NCBI GenBank assembly: GCA_013399115.1
Contig: VXAA01002152.1
Location: forward strand, 69,680 to 133,679
From: Anseranas semipalmata
Lineage: Eukaryota; Chordata; Aves; Anseriformes; Anseranatidae
DNA length: 64,000 bases
Direction of reading: 5' to 3'
The position numbers and the translations under genes are program-made. Shown here one piece after another: positions 36,215-49,900 of the stretch; position 1 is the stretch's first letter; each line of letters opens with the position of its first letter. The notes under the pieces were generated by a model. That model saw only the letters and a program-made list of their open reading frames with translations. It did not search any database and was not told the origin of the DNA.

Positions 36215-36246
36215 GGGGGAGAGGAGGGGAGGTATGGGGAGAAGGG
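36215..36246 (+). other. Canonical G-quadruplex motif
   Basis: G5 (36215-36219), G4 (36226-36229), G4 (36236-36239) and GGG (36244-36246) have loops of 6, 6 and 4 nt. It lies about 35 bp downstream of the end I assign to the CR1-like fragment and could be derived from that element's 3' region. Confidence 0.8.
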
Positions 36247-37274
36247 CGTCCCATCTACATTCATCTCCTTGCCTGGGAGTTACAGCCACTGTTGGTCTAG
36301 AAGGACTGGGATAGCTGTTACGGCTTCCCTAGGCTCACACTCACAAGCTGGCTGGCAGCTCAGGAATAAACTCACTACTGATGCCTTGTAACTCAGGTCC
36401 AGCCCTGTTGCTTTCTCTGAAGTTGTTAGAAATTGCCATGAACAGAAAATGTTGCCCTAAAACAGTGTTACCAAGACCTATCCTAGCAGTGTTCTCAGTG
36501 CCTACAAAGAAATGAGGCCACAGAACAAAAAAGTACCAAACAAGCTACTTAAAGTCCTGAATAAGCCAAGCTGGATAAAGTAATAATATTGCCCAGGGAC
36601 CATGCCGGACCAGTGTGCTCTCAGCTAGAATGGACTACCTGCTTCCAAAAAAAGAGTTATGGTAGTTTGACAAGCACACAAAGCTACCATCAACGCTGAG
36701 TGCTTGAAGGAAAGACAGAGGGACAGAGAGCCTTTCACCATTTCAGTTTTCAGAAAATCTTAACACCACAACCTCACACTCAGACACCACCCACTAACTT
36801 ATCAGGCCAGATTCACCAAAGTCTGAGCAGCTCTGCTGTAGTCTTGGAGAGGCTGTTTGTTTTCTATGATAAAATTGTATAGATAGTTTCTTTTAGGCAA
36901 AACTATGAAGCCACATTAAGAAAGTTTGTCACTACCCTAAACCCAGTGCATAACTGTTCTGTATATATTTGATATACTTCCACTGCATCCATGATGCAAA
37001 AAAAGTCACCAGACACAGCAGGCAAGCCCAGAAAAAGCACGAGCCAACAGATCTGTGTTATAAACTCATAAATTGAAATTACTTAAGCCTTGACAGCCTA
37101 CAGAGGTCCTTTTTGGAAAGGCAGAGAATGCCAGGTGCTGTCAGTACTTGCAGGGGAGGGGGCCCAGTTTTCTGTGCCACGATCTGGACAAAGCCCACTT
37201 CTGCTCCACTTCGTTCATTACTCACTGTATGATGACTATCACAGCAGCTGTGATGTCTGTGCAATGTCCAGACC
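36247..37274. other. Noncoding stretch
   Basis: No gene or recognisable element. A small gtatat/atatac stem lies at 36961-36977. Confidence 0.5.
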
Positions 37275-37304
37275 AGAGAGAGAGAGAGAGAGAAAAAAAA
37301 AAAA
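37275..37304. repeat. (AG)n microsatellite followed by A12
   Basis: About nine AG units (37275-37292) run directly into twelve A residues (37293-37304). Confidence 0.95.
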
Positions 37305-40300
37305 TAGTTACTGCAGTAAGCCATTTATATGAGAATTTTACCAGCTTTAAAGCATGTATGTGACTTTCAAAAATGTGTCAGCTGTTCCACTCCAACTCCT
37401 CCTACAAGTTACAATGCCTGCTATGCAGCTGACATCTTTGGAACATAAAATAAAATTTCACACGGAAACAATGCATGCTCAGTGGAAGCAAATTACTGCT
37501 GTGTCTTACAGGAATAATTTCAGCTGATATAGCATGATAGCCTTCTTAGGAAATAAGATTCCGGGTTTGAAATTAGAAGCCAGTTGTGAACATTGCCTTT
37601 TGAATACAGGAGGTTATTTGACTCTTATCAAGACCGATAAGGAAGTTGTTTGTCTGTAGGGCAACACAATACAGTAGGATGTTGGATTTCAGACTCCACT
37701 GCAGATAAAGTGCAAGTTCAAATGGGCTGGGGAATCTTTGTGTTATTCTCAATAGCTCCTAAAACCACCAAAGAAGTGTTTTTAATTCCTAAAGCATTTC
37801 TAACACCACGAGCACTGCACGCTAGCTGCAAGATAAACACTTGCATTTCCCCTTGCTAGTATCATTTCACCTCGCTGGGCAGCACTATGGGCACCAGCCT
37901 TTACAAATACTACAGCTTGCTGCAGTCACATCCCATTTCATAGCCCCCCAAGACACTGCACCACCTCCTGTGCACACTCACAGGATGTTACAGGACAACT
38001 TGTCCATTTGGTCTCGCAAATGTAGGAAGAAATAGTCCAGGCCTGCAAAATCCATTTCCTGGCAACAGTGTACAGCTGCATGGTATAAGCTGCTACGTGT
38101 TAGTGAAATCAATCCTAGTCACCCTAATTGCCAGAAGCAAACACTGCTGCTTTTTATGTAGCCACGATTTCTTTTCCTTGCTTCTGCACAAACAACTACC
38201 ATGTAAGGCTGACAAGCCTCAAACGCTAGTCTGAGACCAGAGAAGACGGAGATACAGCTCGTATTCAGAACAAATGAAAGACACAGAAACAAGCCAATGT
38301 TCTTTTAATGGCACTTGATTGACACACTAACTACTTCTCCAGGCCAAGGAGTCAAGACAGCGCTTGTGGGACCACGCTGCAAACAAACACACAGGGACAC
38401 ACACCATGCCCCAAACTTTCAAATACAACACTTTCATGAGGCTCCACAAGGGACCTCCCCCACATACATTAACAATGATCAGAAGAGGACTGATAATGGC
38501 TCGGCAACCCTGGGACAGCCAACAGCCCATACCGTCAGATCTTCGAGCCATCTGTCCGGAGATGGTTAAAGTTTAGGGCTGGCACAGATGTCCTGGATGT
38601 CTACAAGGCCATTAGCGCTGTGCTGTTTTCACCACCTGTCAACACTGGAAGCATTCCCGAATTAGCTGCAACGTTCGAACAGAGGATCGCATACCCTATG
38701 GAAGGTATTAACAGGGTCTGTACACCACTCCTAGCCCTGCTGTTTCAAGTAGGGCATGGCTTATAAGCAAGGTAAATTACCTCCAGTTACTGGTCTCCCC
38801 ACTGCATTTCACTATAACAAGAGCTTGCTGGAGAGAGACCACAGAATTGGCTTAAAACAATTATTCCAGACACCTCAAATATTCTTCTCAGTTATGTTCT
38901 TATATCTAGAGGAGTGATGTGCTAGAGAGACATTTTAGCTATTGAAAAGTGGGAATCCGACTCCCCCTCTTGCTCCACTCACAGACACAACCTTGAAAAT
39001 CTTAATGGACTTCTGCTCCTGGCAGTCATATAAGCTGCTCCCACTTATATTTCATGCTGCCTTCTGCTGAATCATATTTTCTTGATGGGAGTCTGACCTT
39101 GTTTACTGGCAATTTCTTCTATGCAAGCAAGCACAACTACAGCGCTAGCAATGCTTTTCCTTTATTCACAATTAAAATAAACAACTTTATAAACAAAGAT
39201 CCAAAAATTCATATGGACTCAGAACCTACAAGTTGACCCAAAGTCTGGGCATTCTCATGTCTCAATTCTCCTGTGAAAAGAGCTGGCTCAGAGAAGGGAC
39301 AAAGCCAGCAGCAGTGAGGCTGCTGCCAGTGCCACCCCTGGGGCACAGGGGCTCAGGCATGTCCCCCCGGCACCCACCACCTCCAGGCTGGTGGCTGATG
39401 AAGAGAAGTTGCAACGATGCAATGTTTTCTGAATGCTGCTGCAGCAGGAGTATCTAGCTATAAGCACAGCATCTATGTTCAGATCTCTGGGAGGCGCGAG
39501 ACAGCTCTTTATAACATGTTCATGGGATAGAAATCATACCATGACACTCAGGAAGTCCAAGTTATTAGACACTTTATAAATGCATACAAGTGGGAAACAA
39601 TGCGCGATTTATAAATCAGACATTCCAGCTTATACTTCAATGTCAATGGAGTCTTTTAACTGCAAACCAGTTTCGTGTTCTGTTGGAAGTAGCGTAACGC
39701 TGGAATACACGAGATACCGTCATTATGGAAGCAGTCTGAAATTCAGTACAGGACAGCTTACTGGCAATTATGTCTTAACACAACAGCGTTAAAACACTTC
39801 AGTATGCGTTATAAGTAGGAGAGAAATCAAGGATATTTCACTGTATCCAAGTAATCGTTTCAGGTTTATATACCACCAAGGACTAATTGTATTGCATAGT
39901 ACAAAGTGACAATGAAAGTTGTTTCTTGTTCATATTTCCATAGCACCCTAAAAAGTCAAACCAGAGAATAATCATCTATGTAGGTTTATTATAACTAATA
40001 AAGTGACTCATTGACAAAAGTTGATTAGACTGTAGTTAGGACACACCCAAAGAAAAGCTGTGTGTGCAGCCTCACATGGCTCTTTGCACACTCGTTAGGC
40101 TGTAAGTCTCTAATTAAACTACTGCAACATTGTTATCTCCATAATACTCCTCCTTCATTTAGTATTTGAGTATTTATTTTTACCCTCTATGGCAAGTAGG
40201 CGGCTGATGCCTCTGTCACCCTCTTCATACAAAATCCTGGACCCAAGTTACACAGGGAAATTTAATTCTAGTATTTCCTAAACTTCATCCTTCACTCTAC

Positions 40301-40855
40301 ATTTAACGTATGTTCTGTTAACGTAACTTCTTTAGACGTTATTTCCAAACACTTAAAAGAAAAAAAGAATAAAATTCCAAATTCCAATAAATGGAACTGA
40401 TATGAACCATATTCAGAAAAACAATTTTCCTAAAAGTTAGACATATTCTCACCTGCAAGCATATATCAACCATAGAAAATATCAGTCCAAAAGACTAAAA
40501 ATTTGGCAAAGTTATAAGTATCTGAAGAAGTGATCTTTTACAGAGAAGTGACAGACAACCTTCATTTCAAGCAATACAATCAGCTCTGTCTACAGTTAAC
40601 ATTTAAGCAAATACATTGCATGAAGTACCCCTGTATTTTGCATATTTTGAGGACTAGTATTGCAGGTCTCATGCTTCACCTTCGAAAAAGTGAACAAAAA
40701 TAAATACCCAAAAATCAAAGCACATGACAGTAAGGAACATTGGTAAACACGTGCCTGTATCATATTTGTTGTTAGGAACAGCACACCCACAAAATTCTTT
40801 TGACATCTGAAATTCCCTTATTCTTGACCAGAAAGGTAAGCATACACTGTTTTAC
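37305..40855. other. Noncoding stretch
   Basis: The longest frames are 60-84 codons. A possible reversed MIR trace (ggctcagagaagggacaaag) occurs near 39284-39303, followed by a gcagcag/ctgctgc stem at 39308-39326. Nothing else is recognised. Confidence 0.45.
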
Positions 40856-40874
40856 AAAATAAATAAATAAATTT
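40856..40874. repeat. (AAAT)n short tract
   Basis: About four AAAT units followed by TTTATATT. Confidence 0.8.
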
Positions 40875-43800
40875 TATATTATTCAACATATTTCATTGTT
40901 ATGAAATTATGTCCTATCACTACCAGTTTCAAAATATGAATCTGCAAGCAAAAAATTGTGCCTAGTTCACATTTCACAAAAGGTCATCTGCCCATGGCCA
41001 TTTTTCACAAGTGGCTTTTGTCACTTATTTCATTCCTCTAATAATGACATTACTGCGGGCTACATGCTAGACACCACTGCAAAGAGACACAAATTCTCTC
41101 TGGGCCAGTGGGGAGAGAAGAAGAGTCTTCCAAATACACTGAGGTTAGTTAAGTGCTAATTAAAATACTTTAAGAGTCAAGTCAGCTTAATCTTAAGAAA
41201 CCCTCCAAGATACAGGTAGCTTTCCTAAAATAAACTCTCCTATTTCATTTCCACTTCACCCTACTATATTCAAGCTGAACATGAAGCTTTAGAGAATCTT
41301 ATTCATATCCCCAGACTGCAGCTCTGCAAAGGACAGATTCACAAGCAGTATTCTGATGCAAGGACAAAGCTATCACCGAGATGGCTAGTAGTAACTTGTC
41401 ACAAGGGAAAGAGTAAGACACCCTGAGGCCCTGTGAAAGCAACCCAAGACTTCCTACTCACACAATAACATTGAACCAATGGCAAAACACCGCTTTTCTG
41501 AAACGTTAATTTGCATAAACAGGGAGGCAATTAAGACATGGATTTACAATCTCAGTAACTGAGGGGATGCACACAACAAGAATGGGACAAGGAACGTGTT
41601 CTCACACAGTGTACCATGCCCAAAGAACATTTCTTTCGCAGAACAGCATCTGCCATGCCTAGGAAACTGGTTTCGTTATGACACCCGTGAGTCAGGTGCT
41701 TGTTAAAAGGCACCGTGAGTCACTCCTGGGCTCCGGATCCCATTCAGCATGCACACGCAGCACAGGAAAAGCATTCTTATGCCATGAGTGAAGTAAGCAT
41801 CTTCAGCATGCAGTATTACATTTTTATTTTTAAAAAAGCCATAAATTAAAGGAAAGAAAAAGAGAACCAAGCAAGAAAAAGTTTCAAACAAGCTCAGCAA
41901 TTCTGAATCCTCCCTCCCAAAATAGTGCTAGTGTTGTGACATCTCTCATTAAAAACAAAGTGGTTTCTCTGCAAGCTGGCTGGGTAGTCAATAAACATCA
42001 CTGTGCTGACCCAGTGACCGTAGCCTTGTCTCAGACAGTCCCAGCCAAGCAGGGCTATGGACACTTCAGACATTTCGTTAGTCTCTAGAAGACATACTGA
42101 AGATCTTTTCGTTTCTGTAGGATTCATTCAAATATGACAGCACCACATCCTGGCCATCTGAAGGTAAAAGAAATATAAACTAATATCCTATTAATTTACT
42201 ATCCTATTGAAGCACAAAACTCAAAGCCCTGTGTCAAGCACTCCCAATTTTGATAATAATCACATCCATAAAAGGGACTCACCATTTTCATATATTATAC
42301 CATGTCCTAAGGACCATATTATCATATGGTTGCCACATAAAATAGTAATATATTTTAGCTTTGCTAAACAAGCGTGGAACTACCTATTCTCCAGGTTTCA
42401 GAAGACACAAATGCAGCAAACAGAACATTATCCTCAGCAAAAACCAAGCTCCCATTTCACCCCAGGGCATACTCAAACTATCCTGAATTTCTATCACATT
42501 CACACAGCACAACAGCTTCTCACCTTGCACTGCTCCCTCACACGCTCCTTTAGCCACGTGCCCACCTGCAGGACAAGATAGAGCCCTGACACACAGACCA
42601 AAGCACGGAAGCTGTGGATGCAGACTTCCTGAACATGCCACTAGCTAGAAGGAAGAAAAGCACAACTCTTACTCACATTGGTGTCAAGCTGCAATCCAGA
42701 CCAGCAAGGACCTTATGTCTACACTGTTTTCCCCCCTAAAACAAGAAGTCAATTTCAGGTGGGTATCCCAGTCTCCTCAGGAACTACCCCAGGTGATGCA
42801 GGGTTTGGAGGTGTTATCACAGCAGGTAGGAATCAGCTGTGTTTGGACAGGTGGGACAACAGGCTACTGCTTTACAGGCTGTAGCTGCACCTGGCCACCT
42901 CCCTGCAGGGCAGCAGCAAGATGCGATGTGGGACAACAAGAGTTCCTGCAGCAGGGAGGAACTGGTGGGTGCAGCAGCACTGCTATTCTCAGAAGGCCAA
43001 AAAGGTTGTTATTTAAAAAGAAAAAGAAGAAGTCTGACTCAGGAACTAAATAAAACCACAGGCAAGTTTGATTGTGGCTTAAGTGCAAATGGGAAGAAAA
43101 AAGCAGTTTAAGGAAAGGATTCCTTAAACCAATTTTTCTGCTGGAAAGCTAAGTTTGGCAGATGTACGACAACTATTTTGAGTTTGAGAATGCTGTTTTC
43201 CTCCCTACAGAATCGCTTTTAAAGTTACATATCCATGCCAGATTATGCTATGCCAGTGGCATCAGATGTCCTTACAGTGTGCCTGCTCCTCCTTCTAGCT
43301 ATTTCCATGTAGAGCAACCATGCCAGGAGTCAGCAGCAGTGGTCCCTCTCCTCTGTAAAGCTTGCCAACTGACTTTCCTTTTCCTAGAGTGGAAGATGCA
43401 ACCAGCCCTTGCTAACTGATAGCCTCACTGACTAATTAAGGCTGGGCTTCCTCCTATAAATTGTCAAGGTGCGAGGTACAGCTTGTGGCAAGGCAAGTGT
43501 TCTGCATCCTAGCCTGCAGAGAGCGGGCACTGGCTGAGGTTGCCTCCTGAGAATAAGCAGCTGCTTAGCCATTTCTTCAAATAAATGATATAATTGAGAC
43601 TTTCTCTCAGAATATGACCACCACTTCCTTCTCTGGACCACAAAAGAAGTTCAAATACAAATATCACTTAAGCTCAAACTTAAAAACAAAAAACAAATAA
43701 AAAAAAACTCATTTAATAAGAGTGTTCTTCTGGAACAGTTATTGGGAGCTCATGGTACCAAAGCTAAGTTTGCCATTCTGTTTTTTCAGGAGTAAAAGCA

Positions 43801-44539
43801 GATGTCTCTGTATCTAAAACATTTTTGTGAATATAGTCCAAAGTATGTGCAAACAGCCCTGTTCCCATACAAGTGGGTACCTGAAGGAATATTGTTTCTA
43901 TGAGTTTTATTAATGAAGGAGCTTTAATGGGTAGGATGCGGGCACTGTGGGTCCTTTACGGTCTTCACCCTAACAGGGGACAAACTGTGATTCTCCCAAT
44001 GGTCTGTGACTGTGAAACAGAGATAGTAACAGCTGGTATTCTTATGGCTAAGAAAACATGAGGCGTCACTAATGCAGGGTATATCCTACATGCAGGATGT
44101 GGTGTTATCCCTAATAATGCTTATGTTCACCAATAAATAGCTGCTCTATGACTACCTTGTGTCAGCTGTCCCTTGACCCTGCATTTCTCGCATACAGAGG
44201 ACCTTCTGGAGTGAAGTCAAATTGATGGTATGCTCCAGCTAACCTATTATTGCTATAGTGTGCACAGAAGGCTAATTTTTTGATGGCATAAGGAGCTAAG
44301 GGCTGTCTTTTGTCAGTCCCTGCCATCGCTGCCTGTAGTACCAGGAGTAAAACCTGCCTTTCCTTCCAAAGATGACCAAGGATATGGTGGCAGTCTGGAA
44401 AGAAAAACAGGGTAGGAAATGACCAGTTGGTCTCTCACATAATTCAGTTTCACTCACTACTACCAATTCTGATCAGGCGGCAGACTTTAAGCAAACAAAA
44501 ATGCTTTTTCATGTAAAGAATATGAATATCTGTAAGCTT
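40875..44539. other. Noncoding stretch
   Basis: Frames up to 124 codons (42207-42581 plus) are present, without domains. The GC-richer part at 42700-43000 gives overlapping 112- and 90-codon plus frames and a 74-codon antisense frame, consistent with chance. No mobile element is identified. Confidence 0.45.
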
Positions 44540-44815
44540 TTAAGCTTCCATGGTATCCTGTGTCAACAGTATAAATGGTTTCAAGAAGCGATTAGACATG
44601 TTCTTGGAGAGCAAGTCAATCAGTGGCTAGTAAAACTTATCAGTCCATATGCCCCCCACATCTTGCCCCTGGATCCCTTCCAGCTGCTGATTGCTTCAGG
44701 CTGGAGAACACAGAAGGGGCACTCTGTAGTTTTCTTGTTTTGTTTTTACACTACCTCTCAAAGATCTGCTGCTGGCTGTTGCTGAAGAAAGCACCCATGT
44801 AAGTCTTTTCATCCT
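44540..44815 (+). mobile_element. Ancient CR1-like LINE, 3' end fragment
   Basis: agtataaatggtttcaagaa (44568-44587), gattagacatgttcttggag (44590-44609) and gtcaatcagtggctagta (44615-44632) correspond in order to 'agtataaatgggttcaaaaa', 'ggattagacaaattcatggag' and 'gtctatcaatggctactag' of CR1-type LINE 3' regions. The rest decays through a segment that should correspond to the 3' UTR. The 94-codon frame at 44501-44785 lies inside it and is not a gene. Confidence 0.72.
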
Positions 44816-46079
44816 GTGGCCATTCCCATATCAGTGTTCAGCCCTCCTTTCAGCACAGTTACTTTTCAGCATCCATAGAAACTTACAGCTGTTCATGCCA
44901 TGTGCCGGGAAAAGCACAGCACCTGCACTCTTCAACCACAAAACACTTCCTCAGAACTGCACGGACTGCTTGAGACGTGGGTCAGCTGGGAATGACGAAT
45001 CCTGACTCCAGCCCAGGCGGTGAGATGGAGCTGACTGCTGGTGGCCTGGGCACGCTGCATCAGCTGCGGCCTCCAGGCAGGGCACCATGCAACGGCGTTC
45101 CCAAATGGCACCAGGCCACACATTATGAACATGCAAGACAAAATGAACCAGGGAAAAAGGATCCAAAGATAGCATGTGCAGGAAGAGGTACTTTTAACCT
45201 CTATAAAGCAGGGTCACACTTACGGAGAGCAGACACAAGTGAGAGGACATAGGACTGCCTATATACACCAGTCTGGCACTCCTCACAATATGAGCTGGCT
45301 GAATCTCGGAAACTGCTTCAAATACAGAAGGCCGGGAATGAAAGCTGAGCTGCCTGGGAAATGAGACTGCACGATGGCTTCCTTCAAGCTAGTTCCCATC
45401 GCCTTCCTCCAGTCACCATCCCTGACATCTTCTAGATGGCATCAGATGTAAGTGGCTGCAGAAGTCCATCTGTTGCATTGCATAAGCTGCTTTTGCATGA
45501 CCTCAGTGCTCATACTGAAATGGGATTCCCCCCATTAAGCCAAAGACTCTCAGTTGTGTTATGGGACAGGATGATACTCCAGCTGATACCAGGCTGGAGA
45601 GCTCCCAGTCTGAACATACAAATGGTCAAGCATAAGAAAAAGGAAGCATATACCACATTAGCTTTTGGAGATTTGAGGCCCAGAAAAAGGAATTTCCTGT
45701 GTTCAGATGATACTAAATAGTCGTCTAACTCAGCTGCAAAATGGACAACCACAGTTCATCTACCCAGATCCCACTGCGGCCTTAGAAACAGAACCAGACT
45801 TCTTACATGATGGAGGTTTCTTCCAGTATTCATGGTGGTTGAGAGGCATGAATCCTATGGTATCTCAACTAAATGTAGCTATGTTATACATTGTGCACTC
45901 TTTAGCTATTTAAAATAAAAGAATAAACACAAAGAGAGACTTAAAATCTTCATAAATCAAAGGTCTTTCACTTATGATTCAGAATCCGGATACTGGAAAA
46001 TGCAATTAATGTAACACTGAAGGTCAAACCAACATGCCTGTGTTAGAAGCCTTCATTTTTAAGCAAGTGCAGGTAAATA
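44816..46079. other. Noncoding stretch
   Basis: No gene. Overlapping opposite-strand frames near 44932-45252 reflect a GC-richer patch. No repeat is recognised. Confidence 0.45.
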
Positions 46080-46105
46080 AGAATCCATTACATTAAATGG
46101 ATTCT
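46080..46105. other. 10-bp perfect inverted repeat, 6-nt loop
   Basis: agaatccatt (46080-46089) and aatggattct (46096-46105) are perfect complements around ACATTA. A compact stem-loop is possible on either strand; no element or gene boundary is seen beside it. Confidence 0.9.
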
Positions 46106-46496
46106 GTTAGATATCATAGTAAATTGGCTTGACTGAGTTCACACCATATAGAGATTTAGGAAGTATATTTCTTCCTCTTTCCAAACCACTCTCTCCAAGA
46201 ATAAACAAACACAAAAGCCAAGCCTTACCCAGCTGGCGGTCTATTGCTATTATTCCTACACCAGTTTCCACCTTAAGCCTATGCAGCAATTTTCTTTTGG
46301 TCTCAAACTCTGCTTTGTCACTGGTCAGCAATACTGGTCTTTTAATGATTAACTGAACGAATTAGCAAGAGAGTCACTTCTGAAAGCTGTGGAACAAGTC
46401 ACTACCACAAAGGCTGTGTTTTAAACTATGAGAGCAAACAGTTACTCACAGTTTACATGAACACTGGTTGAGATAAGAATACACGTAGTCCTTACC

Positions 46497-46509
46497 TTTT
46501 TTTTTTTTA
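46497..46509. repeat. Poly-T run (T12-13)
   Basis: A run of T residues following CTTACC and leading into TATTATTTAAAAAGC. Confidence 0.85.
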
Positions 46510-46869
46510 TTATTTAAAAAGCTTTAATCAGCTTTGCTATTTAAAAAGCAGTCTACCAGGGAAGAGGCAGCAAGAGATTAAAGCACGCTTAAAAGCCACA
46601 TTACAACTCCAAAGATAATAATCTGCTAATATACACTGCAGCATCTTAAGGGCAGCTTATTGCTACCACGGACATAGGTCCTAAATGAGACCAGACTGCA
46701 CCAAAAGAAGATGTACCAAACAGCTTTTGAAAACAGAATAAATACAGCTGGCTATTTAATATGAATCCTCTGATAAACTTTTGCAAAAGAAAAAATATAT
46801 ATATCTACATGGGCAATGCACCTTTCAAATCTGTTAAAGTAAGTGTATTCATCAATAGCTATTTACTGA

Positions 46870-46975
46870 CAGCTCCTCGTGTCTGTCCAGCACCAAACAC
46901 AATGGGGCTATAGTCCCTAATTGATTCCTAGGTGTCAGGATAATACATTTTTAAAAAATAAATGCTTAACGAGGG
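46870..46975 (+). mobile_element. MIR-type SINE 3' tail (amniote form)
   Basis: ccagcaccaaacacaatggg (46887-46906) and attcctaggtgtcaggata (46924-46942), then ATAAATGCTTA, match a SINE tail that is very common in sauropsids: 'acagcacctagcacaatgggg.cctgatctctaattggggctcctaggtgctact.taatacaaataa'. Order and spacing are preserved through the whole tail, so the call is fairly firm despite substitutions. Confidence 0.65.
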
Positions 46976-49900
46976 AAGCAGACTTTTCTTGACATAGAGA
47001 TTTTGTATTTCTGTCTTCAAAACACACAAAATAAAGCCTTCCTGGAAATACCTGAATTGCGCCTGCCAGTCACTCACAGACAACACGGTAGTTATCTGAG
47101 CCTCATTTGAGCTGCAGCTGCTGTACTGCTGTGTTTCTCACCATTCTGCTGCTTCTATTTCTAATTTTCTAATCCAGCACAATAAAAACTCTCAACTGTA
47201 GACAGGGCAAGACAGCCTTGTTCAACTGGCTGCTGGTCTTACATGTCTGGAGGTGGTAGATTTCTGTGCCGCTAGCTTGTAGGCTGTTCTGTCTGGGATA
47301 TGATGAAGACATCGCTCAGCTGACGAGCAATTTTCCTTCCTACATTTAAGCACGGCCAACTTGCACATCTTGTCTTTCCTTTCGTGTTGGTGCAGGGCTG
47401 GAAACTAACGTTTAAATCAGAACTCTGTCACTCATTTGAGCTCCAGACACACCCCAGGTGACTCTCCACGGATGGGCCCGACGCTTCAACCTTCCGCCAG
47501 CAGTTACTGCGTGGCAGCCACCTCCTGACTTCACACATGGACATAGTCGGGTGCTTCCTGGTGCCTCCCCAGCCTCTCTGGGCTCCAGACACATGCTGCT
47601 GGGAGTACACAGCCCTGCAGCCACACGCAGCCCCAGTGAGCCGTTCTGGCAGCTGGAGACACTAAATGCTAATTTGATGCCCTTTTCTCTGCTCTTCATG
47701 AATAGCGCCACGATGGGTCATTTTCTCTCCAGTTCTCATGCTGCTGGAGCAAAAAGGTAGCAGCCTCCCTTTGGCCTGATTACCATTGCTGCATACCAGC
47801 TCTACCATTTAGTATGCTTCACACACCACCCTCCCATCTGGCAACAGTCCCGAGTACAAGACAATTTACACCTTTATTACAATGGCTGTTTGTCTTTGGC
47901 TGCTCTGGAATACACTACATGCAGCTGAAACAGAAGTCCAGCAAGCCACTGCCTGCCATCATCTTGTAAAAAGAACAAAAACAGGGAAGAGAAAGAGATC
48001 ATTTAAATTGTTACATAGATGTTTTTGTTTCCAGACCTTCCTGAGCCCATGACAGTCTCCTTACTGTTATGTACTTGTTTCTTGCTTGCCACTGGAAGCA
48101 ACCCAGGGGTGGGTGCAAATATCAGGGATACAAGAGATGCAGCAGCTCAGTTACAGAAAAATATTTCTGAGTATTAAAATGTCTTCCCTCTTTCTAAAGA
48201 GTTTGCACGTGCCTTACCAAAAGAAAAATCCATTCTGTTTGTCACTCCAAAGCCACTGGTGCAAAGTGCATAAAGAGCGGTATTTAAACCTTGCGCTGAG
48301 ATCCTCAAAACAACCCTTACAGCTGAAACCTGCATTCCCAAGTCACAGGAGAAAAAAAAGGGCCAATTCTCCCTCGTTCCCTGCCTCCTCCTGAAAAATT
48401 TTGCAACACATTTCTCAAACCTAAGTCCTGCGCCTGGGGCCACGTAATTGCCTCATTCTGCTTCTTGGACACACCTTGTGGCTTGTGTAAGACCATGCGT
48501 GCCAACCACACACAAAAATGTAGTCCTTAAGGGCAGCTAGGCTGTCTTTCCACCACAAGGTTAAGCCACACCAGTGACGGCACAGCTACCCGAAGCACAC
48601 TCACGGCAGCACAGCAGCAGGGAGAGCAGCGGGGGCAGCGGCACCACCTCTTTCAGCCACAGCGCCAGCCTCTGCCTGGCTAAAGCCACATGGAGCTGAG
48701 GTGTGAGTGTGCAAGGGCAAACCGTCCAGGAGAGGAATAGAAAACAGCTGGATTGTCTAGCGTCCTCACATGATTTGACTTCCTTTAGGGATTTATTAAA
48801 GCTCTCTGAGCATGCCCTGGAGTCAGTAGTGCAGCCCCAGGCACTGGCAAGGGTGAGCGGCAGCAATGCTGGGAGGGTTACTGGTCACCCACGCCACTCG
48901 CTGCGGACACCCGTGACCCAGGTCCACCTGTCTGCCACCGCCTCACCCCACCCCACGCAGGAATGCCCCTGGTTCATTCCTGATTCAAATGATCGGGACA
49001 AATTCACGGTTGCTTGGCCAGGTTTGCCCTTTGTAACACAAACTCAGTACTGACTTCTGCGGGATCCCAGCCAGCTCCAGGCATGGGGAAGTGCCTTTGC
49101 ACCACTAAGCAGTGGAAAATAAAAAAGGAAGAGAAACACCACCTCCACTGTCTCCATCCCTGCGACTCCCCACCCACACAGCAGACTAGCTGGGCTCAGT
49201 AACACAAGTTCCTCAGCTGTAAGAGTGACAGGCATGTTTCTTCCTGCAGAGGGAACATTTTGCCCACTCTTGGTTGCCAGTGTCCCATCCCGCTTTACCT
49301 GTTCTGTATGGCACAGACAAGGTGTGCTGCATGTGGTTTTTACATGCCAAGCTCCAAAGAGGACTCTGTATAGCAAAAAAGACTTTCAACAGTGTGCAAA
49401 TGCAAAACCATTTGTGACCAGTAAACAGATCAGATCTCTACCATGCTCAGCTCCATGCGTTTCCCCTATTCCTGAAGAAAACTGGCAATCACTGCAACAG
49501 AGCAGCCAGCTTCTACAAGAAGTTTGATCCCCCTGCGCTGGCCATTCCTTCCTGCAAACCCACACAGACCAAACCCCATGTTGCCAAGGATAAGCAGCTG
49601 CACAGAGATGCCGCAGTGAGACAAGCCAAATTCAGGGGACTGCAGGTTCTTTATGAAACAACCTCAACATTTTAATGCCATGCTGTCGGGCATTGTTATA
49701 TGCCGCTTCAGTCGCGGTGCTTAAATAAAAACTAGACATGAAACCAATAGTTTCACTTTTCAGACAGGACACAGCAAGATACAGGATGTAAAACTGACAG
49801 CAGTAAGTTACTGATCCAGCTCTTCGAACCCAAAAGGAGAGCTGCTATTAATTGAAATAGATTCCCAATTACTAAACTCTATTAGAGGTCTACCGCTGTC

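Noticed and set aside
35842..36314. 115- and 136-codon plus-strand frames
   Set aside because: They fall mostly inside the CR1-like LINE 3' region and do not read as reverse transcriptase or endonuclease.
38673..38682. gttcgaac, resembling a tRNA T-arm (B box)
   Set aside because: No A box, acceptor stem or anticodon arm can be placed at tRNA spacing on either strand.
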